Source: Actinopolymorpha pittospori (GTDB lineage: Bacteria; Actinomycetota; Actinomycetes; Propionibacteriales; Actinopolymorphaceae). Taken from it: a DNA stretch of 64,000 nucleotides. The stretch is from contig NZ_JADBEM010000001.1 of the NCBI RefSeq assembly GCF_014873875.1, positions 8,246,001 to 8,310,000 of the forward strand, given 5' to 3'. Numbering within the stretch: the first letter of the stretch is position 1; each line of letters opens with the position of its first letter. Positions 43,019 to 51,281 of this stretch are shown one piece after another. Both the position numbers and the translations under genes were made by a program. The notes under the pieces are model-generated. The model saw only the letters and a program-made list of their open reading frames with translations, did not search any database and was not told the DNA's origin.

Positions 43019-43801
43019 ATGACAGACACGAGCGAGCGACCGCCCGCGACCGGCGCGGCCTCCGCACGCCCGCTGGTCACCCTGACCGACGTCAACAAGC
43101 ATTTCGGTGACCTGCACGTCCTGCAAGACATCAACCTCACGGTCGGTGCCGGCGAGGTGGTCGTGATCATCGGGCCATCCGGGTCGGGCAAGTCCACGCT
43201 CTGTCGGACGATCAACCGGCTGGAGCCCATCGACTCCGGCGAGATCCGGCTCGACGGCCAGCCTCTGCCGGCCGAGGGCAAGGCGCTCGCCCAGCTACGC
43301 GCCGACGTGGGGATGGTCTTCCAGTCGTTCAACCTCTTCCAGCACAAGACGGTCCTGGAAAACGTCACGCTCGGGCCGGTCAAGGTCCGCAAGCAGTCCA
43401 AGGCTGACGCCGCGCAGAAGGCGGCGGCCCTCCTCGAGCGGGTCGGCGTCGCCAACCAGGCGGAGAAGTACCCCGCCCAACTCTCCGGCGGGCAGCAGCA
43501 GCGGGTGGCGATCGCGCGGGCGCTCGCGATGGAGCCCAAGGTCATCCTCTTCGACGAGCCCACCTCGGCACTCGACCCCGAGATGATCAAAGAAGTCCTC
43601 GACGTCATGGTCGACCTCGCCCGGGGCGGGATGACGATGGTCGTGGTCACCCACGAGATGGGGTTCGCGCGCAGTGCCGCCGACCGGGTGGCCTTCATGG
43701 CCGATGGTCGGATCGTGGAGGAACGCACGCCCGAGGAGTTCTTCACCAACCCCGAGTCGGCCCGCGCGAAGGACTTCCTCTCCAAGATCCTCCAGCACTG
43801 A
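43019..43801 (+). CDS. gluA: Glutamate ABC transporter ATP-binding protein
   Basis: A 260-residue ATPase of the polar amino acid uptake family. Walker A GPSGSGKST lies at 52-60, the signature LSGGQQQR at 155-162, Walker B VILFDEPTSALD from 175, and the switch histidine is in VVTHEMGF. It energises import through GluC/GluD. Assignment as glutamate rests on family similarity and the gluABCD order seen in actinobacteria. Start ATG 43019 has only a distant GAAAGG. Confidence 0.93.
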   Translation: MTDTSERPPATGAASARPLVTLTDVNKHFGDLHVLQDINLTVGAGEVVVIIGPSGSGKSTLCRTINRLEPIDSGEIRLDGQPLPAEGKALAQLRADVGMVFQSFNLFQHKTVLENVTLGPVKVRKQSKADAAQKAAALLERVGVANQAEKYPAQLSGGQQQRVAIARALAMEPKVILFDEPTSALDPEMIKEVLDVMVDLARGGMTMVVVTHEMGFARSAADRVAFMADGRIVEERTPEEFFTNPESARAKDFLSKILQH

Positions 43802-43932
43802 GCCGGTGACACCGAGTCGATGGGCACCGGACCAACGAGGCGCGCAGCGACCGCCCCACGCGCCGGATCGCAGGCCGGGCAGGCCGATGGGCGGAACGAA
43901 CGGCTTCGTGAGCAACCAACGAAAGGGACGTC

Positions 43933-44814
43933 ATGCTGAAGGGCAGTTTGCGCTTGCTGGGAGCGGGGATCGTCGCCGCGCTCGCTCTCAGTGCATGTGG
44001 CAGCAGCGGGGGTAGCGAGATCGACGTCAAGGTCGCCGAGAACCCGCAGTTCGCCGCCGGTACGTCGATGGCCAAGTTCAACGAGGCCCAGAAGATCAAG
44101 ATCGGCATCAAGTTCGACCAGCCCGGCATCGGCTACAAGAAGCCCGGAACGGACACCCCGACCGGCTTCGACGTTGCGATGGGCGAGATCATCGCCGCTG
44201 GCATGGGCATCAAGCCGGAGAACATCGAGTGGGTCGAGACGGTCTCCAAGAACCGCGAGGCCTTCCTCCAGAAGGGCACCGTCGACCTCATCCTCGCGTC
44301 GTACTCCATCACCGACGAGCGGCGCCAGGTCGTGGGTCAGGCCGGCCCCTACTACGTCACCGGCCAGGGCCTGCTCGTCCGCAAGGACGACACCTCCATC
44401 AAGTCCGGTAACGACCTCAAGGGCAAGAAGGTCTGCTCGGTCACCGGGTCGACCTCGCTCAAGCAGGTCGAGGAGCTCTACGGCGCGAAGCCGGCGCCGT
44501 TCGGCTCCTACTCCGAGTGCGTGACCCAGCTGAAGAACAAGTCCGTCGACGCCGTGACGACCGACGAGGCGATCCTGTTCGGCTACGCCGCAGAGGACCC
44601 CGACACGCTGACGACCGTCGGTAAGCCTTTCAGCGAGGAGCGCTACGGCATCGGCTTCAAGCACGGTGACACGGCCATGTGCAACTACCTGACCGACACC
44701 ATCAACGCATCCGTCAAGGACGGCATGTGGAAGAAGGCCTTCGACGCCACCCTGGGCAAGTCCAACCTGCCCGCCCCGGCCGCACCGAAGACCGACGCCT
44801 GCAGCGCCGCCTGA
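43933..44814 (+). CDS. gluB: Glutamate-binding lipoprotein of the ABC transporter
   Basis: A 293-residue substrate-binding lipoprotein. The signal peptide ends in the lipobox LSAC with Cys22 as the lipidated residue. The SBP family 3 domain follows (KIGIKFDQPGIGYKKPGTDTPTGFDVAMGEIIA...VDLILASYSITDERRQVVGQAGPYYVTGQGLLV). It captures glutamate or a related amino acid at the outer membrane face. GAAAGGG precedes the ATG. A strong hairpin follows the stop. Confidence 0.94.
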   Translation: MLKGSLRLLGAGIVAALALSACGSSGGSEIDVKVAENPQFAAGTSMAKFNEAQKIKIGIKFDQPGIGYKKPGTDTPTGFDVAMGEIIAAGMGIKPENIEWVETVSKNREAFLQKGTVDLILASYSITDERRQVVGQAGPYYVTGQGLLVRKDDTSIKSGNDLKGKKVCSVTGSTSLKQVEELYGAKPAPFGSYSECVTQLKNKSVDAVTTDEAILFGYAAEDPDTLTTVGKPFSEERYGIGFKHGDTAMCNYLTDTINASVKDGMWKKAFDATLGKSNLPAPAAPKTDACSAA

Positions 44815-44822
44815 CCACAGGC

Positions 44823-44860
44823 CTGCCCGATGCGCGTTCGACCGGACGCGCATCGGGCAG
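44823..44860 (+). terminator. Attenuating hairpin between gluB and gluC
   Basis: CTGCCCGATGCGCGT (44823-44837) pairs perfectly with ACGCGCATCGGGCAG (44846-44860), loop 8 nt, 8 bp after the gluB stop. Such hairpins often give binding-protein genes more mRNA than the permease genes. Confidence 0.8.
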
Positions 44861-44920
44861 CCGTCTGTCACCCGCCCGCCACCTGATCCATCGGGCCTGA
44901 GCAAGGGAGACCAGCCCGAC

Positions 44921-45568
44921 GTGAACGTCCTGATCGACAATCTGCCGAAGGTCATCGACGGCTTCTGGCTCACCCTCCAGCTGCTCGTGGTCTCGGGGGT
45001 CGTCGCGCTGGTGCTCGGTACGGTCCTCGCCGCGATGCGGGTCTCCCCGGTGCCGGTGCTGCGGGGAGCGGGGACGGCCTATGTCACCGTCTTCCGCAAC
45101 ACGCCGCTGCTGATCGTCTTCCTCATCATCGTCACCGGTCTGCCGACTGTCGGGCTCCAGTACAGCTTCTTCGTGCGGGCGGCCATCTCCCTCTCCCTCT
45201 ACACCTCGGCGTTCGTCTGCGAGGCGATCCGCTCCGGCGTCAACGCCATCCAGGCGGGCCAGGCCGAGGCGGCCCGGGCGATCGGCATGACCTTCGGTCA
45301 GAGCTTGCGGCTCATCGTGTTGCCGCAGGCGTTCCGGGCCGTCGTCCCACCCCTCGCGAGCATCCTCATCGCTCTCGCGAAGAACACCGCCATCGCCGAG
45401 GTGTTCGGCGTCACCGAGGCGAGCTACCAGCTCGACTCCCTGGTGCGTGACTTCCCGACCGCCCTGTGGTGGCTCTTCGGCGGCATCGCGCTCGGCTACA
45501 TGATCATCGTGTTCGCCCTCGCCGGCGGTGCCTCCCTGCTCGAACGACGTTGGACGGTGGCCCGATGA
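44921..45568 (+). CDS. gluC: Glutamate ABC transporter permease GluC
   Basis: A 215-residue permease of the HisMQ type with about five membrane helices. It contains the EAA loop (EAARAIGMTFGQSLRLIVLPQAFRAVVPPLASILIALAKNTAI) that docks on GluA. The start is GTG 44921, preceded by AGGGAGA. Its stop overlaps the gluD start (ATGA). Confidence 0.94.
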   Translation: MNVLIDNLPKVIDGFWLTLQLLVVSGVVALVLGTVLAAMRVSPVPVLRGAGTAYVTVFRNTPLLIVFLIIVTGLPTVGLQYSFFVRAAISLSLYTSAFVCEAIRSGVNAIQAGQAEAARAIGMTFGQSLRLIVLPQAFRAVVPPLASILIALAKNTAIAEVFGVTEASYQLDSLVRDFPTALWWLFGGIALGYMIIVFALAGGASLLERRWTVAR

Positions 45569-46416
45569 GTTCAGTTCTCTTCGACGTTCCCGGCCCGGCC
45601 ACCCGCCGGCGGCATCTGATCGGCGGCATCGTCGGGTCCGTGGTCCTCCTCGCCCTGCTCGGCGTGATGCTGTGGAAGCTCTGGCAGGCCGACCAGATCA
45701 CCCCGAAGGCGTTCGAGCCGTTCGCCGATCCCGACATCATCCGCGGACTGTTCCAAGCGATCGGGACCACCCTGGTGGCGGCCGCGGTGGCCATCCTGCT
45801 GGCGCTGGTCTTCGGCGCGGTCTTCGCGGCCGGCCGGCTCTCCGACCACGCGATCCTGCGGTGGCCCTCCATCGCGGTCATCGAGTTCTTCCGCGCGATC
45901 CCGCTGGTGCTGCTGATCCTCGCGGTCTTCCTCGGCTTCGGCGACATCACCGGGCGCTTCTGGTCGCTGGTGCTCGCGTTGATGCTCTACAACGGCTCCG
46001 TCCTCGCCGAGGTCTTCCGGGCCGGCATCAGGTCGGTCCCTCGCGGGCAGTCCGAGGCCGCCTACGCGCTCGGCCTGCGCAAGACCAACGTGATGCTGCT
46101 GATCCTCGTCCCCCAGGCCATCACCACGATGCTGCCCGCGATCATCAGCCAGTGTGTGGTCGCGCTGAAGGACACCGCGCTCGGCTACATCATCAGCTCC
46201 CAGGAGTTGGCGTCGTTCACCAAGCAGGTCATCTCCGGCTACAACAACCCGCTCGCGGCCGGTGCGGTCGCGGCAGCCGTCTACATCGCTATCAACTACA
46301 CGCTGTCCCGTATCGCGCAGTGGCTGGAGGCACGCCAGCGCCGTCGTGGTCGCGCGGTCGTCCCGTTGGCCAACACCCCCGCCGGCGACAGCACCCCGGG
46401 TGGCGGACCGGCCTGA
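45565..46416 (+). CDS. gluD: Glutamate ABC transporter permease GluD
   Basis: A 283-residue permease from the ATG that overlaps the gluC stop. After an N-terminal helix (GGIVGSVVLLALLGVML) it has the HisMQ core with the EAA loop (SEAAYALGLRKTNVMLLILVPQAITTMLPAIISQCVVALKDTALG). It pairs with GluC to form the channel. It is followed by a 15-bp minisatellite before the convergent rny. Confidence 0.94.
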   Translation: MSSVLFDVPGPATRRRHLIGGIVGSVVLLALLGVMLWKLWQADQITPKAFEPFADPDIIRGLFQAIGTTLVAAAVAILLALVFGAVFAAGRLSDHAILRWPSIAVIEFFRAIPLVLLILAVFLGFGDITGRFWSLVLALMLYNGSVLAEVFRAGIRSVPRGQSEAAYALGLRKTNVMLLILVPQAITTMLPAIISQCVVALKDTALGYIISSQELASFTKQVISGYNNPLAAGAVAAAVYIAINYTLSRIAQWLEARQRRRGRAVVPLANTPAGDSTPGGGPA

Positions 46417-46430
46417 CCGGGTGGCCCGGC

Positions 46431-46530
46431 CCTGGTCGAGGCTGGCCTGGTCGAGGCTGGCCTGGTTGAGCCTGGCCTGGTTGAGCCTGGCCTGGTTGAG
46501 CCTGGCCTGGTCGAGGCTGGCCTAGTCTGG
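46431..46530. repeat. 15-bp minisatellite between gluD and rny
   Basis: Six full units plus a partial one: CCTGGTCGAGGCTGG at 46431, 46446 and 46506, and CCTGGTTGAGCCTGG at 46461, 46476 and 46491. It lies between two convergent stop codons and is not coding. Confidence 0.95.
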
Positions 46531-46557
46531 CCGGACACCCATGGTCGGGCCCGATGC

Positions 46558-48168
46558 TCAGATGGCGACCTCGGTGGCCCGCGACTCCCGGATCACGGTG
46601 ATGCGGATCTGGCCCGGGTAGCTCAGCTCCTCCTCGACCTGCTTCGCGATATCCCGGGCGAGCACCTGCGCCTGGATGTCGTCGACGACGTTCGGCAGCA
46701 CCATGATCCGGACCTCCCGGCCGGCGCGCATGGCGAACACCTTCTCGACACCCTCGTGCTGACGCGCGATCTCCTCGAGGCGTTCGAGCCGCTTGACGTA
46801 CGCCGCCACCGACTCCCGGCGGGCACCCGGGCGCCCGCCAGAGATCGCGTCGGCGGCCTGGGTCAGCACCGCCTCGACCGTCCTCGGCTCCACCTCGCCG
46901 TGGTGGGCCTCGATCGCGTGCACCACGTCGGCGGTCTCGCCGTGGGCCCGCGCGACCTCCGCACCCACCCGGGCGTGGCTCCCCTCCGCCTGGTGGCTGA
47001 GTGCCTTCCCGACGTCGTGGAGCAGCGCGCACCTCTTCACGAGCTGGGGGTCGAGGCCGATCTCCGCGGCCAGCAGGGCGGCGATGGATGCCGACTCGAC
47101 CAGGTGGCCCAAGACGTTCTGGCCGTAGGACGTCCGGTACCGCAGCGAACCGAGCAGCCGCACCAGCTCCGGGTGCAGGTCGGTCACCCCGGTCTCGACC
47201 AGGGCGTCCTCGCCGGCCCGCAGGCACGAGCTCTGGACCTCACGGCGGCTGCGGTCGTAGAGCTCCTCGATCCGGTGCGGGTGGATGCGACCGTCCAGGA
47301 CGAGTTGCTCCAGGGTGATCCGGGCGACCTCACGGCGTACCGGGTCGAAGCAGGACAGCAGCACCGACTCCGGTGTCTCGTCCACGATGAGGTTGACCCC
47401 CGTGACCTGCTCGAACGCCCGGATGTTGCGGCCCTCCCGGCCGATGATCCGACCCTTCATGTCATCGCTTGGAAGATGCAGCGAGGTGACGACGGACTCC
47501 GTGGTCTGTTCGGTCGCGAGCCGCTGCACGGCCGAGGTGATGATCACGCGGGCCCGCTGCTCGCTCTCCTCCCGCGCGCGGCGTTCGACGTCACGCACCA
47601 GGATCGCCGCGCGCCGCTTGGCGTCCCGCTCGATCATCCCGACCAGCTCCACCCTGGCCTGCGCCGCGGTCAGGTTCGCGGCGTGCTCGAGGACGGAACG
47701 GCGTTCGGTCTCGACCTTGGCCAGCTCGGCTCGGCGACCGGCGAGCGCGGCGTCCTCGGCGGTCAGCTGCCTGGAGCGGGCCTCGAGCTCGCGTTCCGCC
47801 CCGTCGAGCCTGGCTTCGCGCTCGACCAACCGGCGTTCCCGACGGTCGAGGTCGAGCGCTCGCTCGCGGGCCTCGTCTCGCTGCGCCTGGATCGCGAGTT
47901 CGGCCTCCTCACGGCTCGCCTGTACCTGCGCCGTGGTGCGTGCGGCCGTCTCCTCCGCGTGGTGGGTGATCCGGGCGGCCTCGAGCTTGGCCTGGGCGAG
48001 GATCGTGTCGCCATGCCGGTTGGCCTCGTCCCGAGCGGCCTGAGCGGCGACGGTGGACTGCTGACGAATGGTGTCGTGCCAGCGGCGTACGGGACGGGCG
48101 AGCGCGCCCAGAAATCCCAGGATCGCTATGCCGATGACCAGAAGTACGACCTCGATGACCCACGACAT
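46558..48168 (-). CDS. rny: Ribonuclease Y
   Basis: A 536-residue membrane-anchored endoribonuclease initiating mRNA decay. An N-terminal helix (WVIEVVLLVIGIAILGFLGAL) is followed by a long coiled coil (about 30-200), a KH domain (MKGRIIGREGRNIRAFEQVTG) and an HD domain (LLHDVGKALSHQAEGSHARVGAEVA). ATG 48168 follows GGGAG at 7 nt. It is transcribed from a good promoter about 300 bp upstream, giving a long leader. Confidence 0.95.
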   Translation of the reverse strand: MSWVIEVVLLVIGIAILGFLGALARPVRRWHDTIRQQSTVAAQAARDEANRHGDTILAQAKLEAARITHHAEETAARTTAQVQASREEAELAIQAQRDEARERALDLDRRERRLVEREARLDGAERELEARSRQLTAEDAALAGRRAELAKVETERRSVLEHAANLTAAQARVELVGMIERDAKRRAAILVRDVERRAREESEQRARVIITSAVQRLATEQTTESVVTSLHLPSDDMKGRIIGREGRNIRAFEQVTGVNLIVDETPESVLLSCFDPVRREVARITLEQLVLDGRIHPHRIEELYDRSRREVQSSCLRAGEDALVETGVTDLHPELVRLLGSLRYRTSYGQNVLGHLVESASIAALLAAEIGLDPQLVKRCALLHDVGKALSHQAEGSHARVGAEVARAHGETADVVHAIEAHHGEVEPRTVEAVLTQAADAISGGRPGARRESVAAYVKRLERLEEIARQHEGVEKVFAMRAGREVRIMVLPNVVDDIQAQVLARDIAKQVEEELSYPGQIRITVIRESRATEVAI

Positions 48169-48578
48169 CAGGGCACTCCCTTCCCGGACCGCCAGGCGGA
48201 CCGCAGGTCCCACGGGGAGACCGCATGGTCCTGAAGGGATCGCTCCGGCCCGGAGTGTCCGGGTCAGGGCACTCGAAACGCGGTCCGGGTTGCCCTGTTG
48301 TCAGTGCTGCTCGGTGTCGCTACGTGCCGGGTCCTCGGGCTCGATGCGGGGATCCTGTCGGGTCGTCCGGGTGCGGACGCGTCGTTCGCGGTGGGAAGAG
48401 ATGCGCGTGCGGGCGAGGGTCGGTCGTGCGCATGAACGAGGGGTAGACGCGGAGTGATCCCTTGTTTTCCTGGAGGCTAGGCCGCGGGTGAGAGTGGGTC
48501 AAGAAATCGTTGCGGTGAGAGTCTGCCGAGGACGACCGATCGACGTCGGCGGTCCCGCGGCGTGGTGGGAGCGAGGCG
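48169..48578. other. rny leader and promoter interval
   Basis: About 410 bp without a gene. It contains the rny promoter and roughly 300 nt of predicted untranslated leader. I see no recognisable riboswitch; a possible small regulatory RNA or leader peptide cannot be excluded. Confidence 0.5.
48474..48502 (-). promoter_or_regulatory. rny promoter
   Basis: On the minus strand TTGACC (48497-48502) and TAGCCT (48474-48479) are separated by 17 bp, a near-consensus housekeeping promoter. Transcription would start near 48467, about 300 nt before the rny start codon. Confidence 0.7.
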
Positions 48579-49333
48579 TCACGGCCCCTCGGCCGCGACG
48601 ATGAGGAAGTTCGGCAGCTTCACGTACGCCTCGATGCCCTCCGGGCCGGTCGCCGCGACCTCGGGAGCAAGGCCGGGTTCGGCGACCTCCCGGAGCCGGC
48701 ATCCCAGCCCGGCGAGTTCGTTGAGGTAGGCCGAGACGGGGCGGTGGAAGTCTGCGCCGGAGGGGCCGGTGATGGCGTAGTCGGCGAGGTACTCCCCCAC
48801 CTGGTAGGTCCCGTGTGCGCGCCAGGTGGGCCAGAGTCGCTCGAAACACGGGTGGTTGAGTGTGAAGACGAAGAGCCCTCCGGGCGCGAGGGCGTCCACG
48901 CACGCGCGCATCGCCGGCTTCCAGTCGGGAATCGCGGGCAGCACCATGCTCGCGACCACCACCTCGAACGGTCCGCCGAGATCGGCCAGCGCGGGCAGGT
49001 CGCACAGGTCCGCACGGACGTAGCGGATTCCCTGTCGAAGCTCGGCCTCCCGCTCGACGGAGTAGTCGTACAGGGAGCGCCCGGGCTCCACGCCGACCAC
49101 GCGCGCACCACGATCGGCGAGCATCCGACTGAGGTAGCCGTTTCCACAGCCGGCGTCGAGGACGCGCCGGCCGCGAAGGTCACCCAGCATCGACAACAGG
49201 ACCGGGTTGACGAGGTGCCGCTTGGCGAAGTCACCGTCGACGTCCATCGCCGCCAACTGGTCGTGGGGGGCATCTCGCCCCACTGCTGGATGGCCGCCGC
49301 GTTGGTCCATTCCTGCGCGGACGACTCCGCCAT
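48579..49333 (-). pseudogene. SAM-dependent methyltransferase, frameshifted at a G6 tract
   Basis: The start MAESSAQEWTNAAAIQQWGEM is fixed by TGATG overlap with the upstream acetyltransferase stop. After 21 codons the frame is lost at six Gs (49265-49270, plus-strand sense). The rest continues in another frame: HDQLAAMDVDGDFAKRHLVN, then the SAM motif VLDAGCGNGYLSRMLADRGARVVGVEPG and a normal C-terminus. One extra base in the tract restores a 251-residue class I methyltransferase. It may be a sequencing error, a true mutation or a phase-variable switch. Substrate unknown. Confidence 0.85.
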
Positions 49334-50532
49334 CAGAAGAAGTCCCGGGACCACGGGGTGCGGCTGGAGAACGTACGGTCCAACCCGAGCAGGTCCTGCT
49401 CACCGGCGCCCGGAAGCAGACCGAGCCGCGCGAGCCGACGCGGCGCCGCCCATCCGGTGTAGAGCGAGGCCAACCGGCCGATTCCCAGGCGTACGTCACC
49501 GCGGCCGCCGGGCTCGAGGAGACCCTGGCCGTCCTTCACTCGCAGCACGTGGGGTCCGGCGTTCCACGGCGCCACCGAGTCTTCGATGTCGAGGTGGACC
49601 TCGACGTCGACCTCCGCGGCGTAACTGCGGGCGGCGACCGCGCCGGCGGCGTCCACGAGCCGCGTCATCCAGCTCCAGCCCTGACCGGCGGGACGGAGAT
49701 CGCGCTCACCGAGCAGCGTCGTCAGGGCCGCATGGGGTGGTACGACGAGCGTCACCTCGCGGGCCACCGGGTAATGCGCGGCGACCAGTCGGAGGAGGGC
49801 GAGCTCGGAGTCGAGGTCGGCGGCCACCAACTGGTTGATCGAGAGGGTGTAGAAACCCTGGTCACCCTTCGGCGCGTCCGAGCGGGTGAGGATGAGCAGA
49901 CCGGTGACGGCGCCGTCGGTCTCGGCGACGTATCCCTCCTGGATGCCCGCGTAGCCGAGCAGTCGTCGGGCGGCGAACACCGAGCCGTGGAAGACGTTGC
50001 CCGGCTCGTCCCTGGACACGTCCTCGTGCAGCCGGCTGACCGCGAGCAGGTCACCTTCGGCGGTGGGGCGGATATCGATCTGTCGGCTCGGCTTCGGGAG
50101 CGCGGTCAGCGCGCGAAGGTCGAGGCTCTGCTCGGGGTAGCTCCCGGCCGTCTCCCAGCCGTGGCGTCGGTAGAGCGTGTGGTTCATCGGATAGAGCGTG
50201 GACAGCACCTCGCCGCGCTCCCGCATGGCGGCCACCACCTGGTGCAGGAGAGCGGTGGCGACGCCCTTTCCGCGGAAGTCGGGAGCGACCGCGACACCGC
50301 CGATGCCGCCCATCGGGACCTGGCGGCCACCGAACCACTGTCCGAGCTCCCAGACCGCCAGCCGGCCGACGATCCGTTCGCCTTCCACGGCGACCAGACG
50401 CCGGTCGAGCGGGGTCGCGCTGCGGTCGCTCTTCTCGTCGTAGTCGGCCGGTCGGGCCGCGAAGCCCTGCTGGCCGACGTGGTGCATAGCTTCGCGGTCT
50501 TCGTCGCGTGCGGTCCTTACTTCGAGAGCCAT
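49333..50532 (-). CDS. Eis-like GNAT N-acetyltransferase
   Basis: A 399-residue protein with Eis architecture. An N-terminal GNAT domain carries the acetyl-CoA loop VAVAPDFRGKGVATALL, followed by a second GNAT-like domain and an SCP2-like C-terminal domain ending SRDFF, where the terminal carboxylate is catalytic in Eis. Relatives acetylate aminoglycosides, other amines or proteins. Start ATG 50532 (MALEVRTARDED) has a weak ribosome-binding site. It is coupled to the downstream methyltransferase, suggesting the two modify the same small molecule or target. Confidence 0.88.
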   Translation of the reverse strand: MALEVRTARDEDREAMHHVGQQGFAARPADYDEKSDRSATPLDRRLVAVEGERIVGRLAVWELGQWFGGRQVPMGGIGGVAVAPDFRGKGVATALLHQVVAAMRERGEVLSTLYPMNHTLYRRHGWETAGSYPEQSLDLRALTALPKPSRQIDIRPTAEGDLLAVSRLHEDVSRDEPGNVFHGSVFAARRLLGYAGIQEGYVAETDGAVTGLLILTRSDAPKGDQGFYTLSINQLVAADLDSELALLRLVAAHYPVAREVTLVVPPHAALTTLLGERDLRPAGQGWSWMTRLVDAAGAVAARSYAAEVDVEVHLDIEDSVAPWNAGPHVLRVKDGQGLLEPGGRGDVRLGIGRLASLYTGWAAPRRLARLGLLPGAGEQDLLGLDRTFSSRTPWSRDFF

Positions 50533-50610
50533 GGATCGCACGCTAGCGCCGCCTCCTGTCGCCACGCGAACCGGTTTCGCCTCCGCGCCTCGGCGGCCGC
50601 GGATCGGGCA

Positions 50611-51261
50611 TCAGCGGTCCTCCGGCTCCACGCCCGTCTCCATCGACTCGAGCGCCCCCGCGAACTCCTCGACCGCCGCGCGCTGATCTTCGTCGCTCTC
50701 CTCGTCGAGCGCCTCTCGGACCGCCCGGACCGACAGGCCCGGCGGGTAACCCTTGCGAGCCAGCATCGCCGCGAGCCGCCGCACGCGGGTGCGTCCATCG
50801 AGGTTGCGCGTCGCCGCGAGCTTGCGGGCAACGAGCGCGCGAGCCGTCGCGAGCTCCGTCTCGGGCGAGAGCTGATCGACGGCGTCTCCGACCTCCTGGT
50901 CTCCGACACCACGGCGGCGAAGCTCGTGCGCGAGCGCCCGTCGGGCGAGACCGCGGCCGGCGTGACGCGACTCGACCCACGACCGAGCGAAGGCGGCGTC
51001 GTCAATCAGCCCGACGTCGGTGAACCGTCCGAGAACGCCCTCGATCACATCCTCGGGTACGTCGCGCCGTCGCAGCGCCTGCTCAAGTTCGGAACGGGAT
51101 CGTGGTTGGCCGGTGAGCTGCCGCAGGACGATGGTGCGGGCGAGCTGCTCGGGGTCGCCCCCCGAGGTGTCGCCCGCATCCCCCGCGGACTTCGATCGTG
51201 CTTCGCTGGAGAGCGTTCCCTTTGACGGCGCTCCCCGCGACCGCGTCGGTTTCGAACTCAC
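50611..51261 (-). CDS. recX: Recombination regulator RecX
   Basis: A 216-residue modulator of RecA filaments, made of helical repeats (ARTIVLRQLTGQPRSRSELEQALRRRDVPEDVIEGVLGRFTDVGLIDDAAFARSWVESR). GTG 51261 is chosen because GAGGAG lies 11 nt upstream and 20 bp separate it from the recA stop. It probably shares the SOS-controlled recA transcript. Confidence 0.94.
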   Translation of the reverse strand: MSSKPTRSRGAPSKGTLSSEARSKSAGDAGDTSGGDPEQLARTIVLRQLTGQPRSRSELEQALRRRDVPEDVIEGVLGRFTDVGLIDDAAFARSWVESRHAGRGLARRALAHELRRRGVGDQEVGDAVDQLSPETELATARALVARKLAATRNLDGRTRVRRLAAMLARKGYPPGLSVRAVREALDEESDEDQRAAVEEFAGALESMETGVEPEDR

Positions 51262-51281
51262 GTCTTCGTCCGCTCCTCGGC

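Noticed and set aside
933..46530. Short repeats considered as CRISPR arrays
   Set aside because: Units are either contiguous 15-mers without spacers or three degenerate copies; no cas genes are present.
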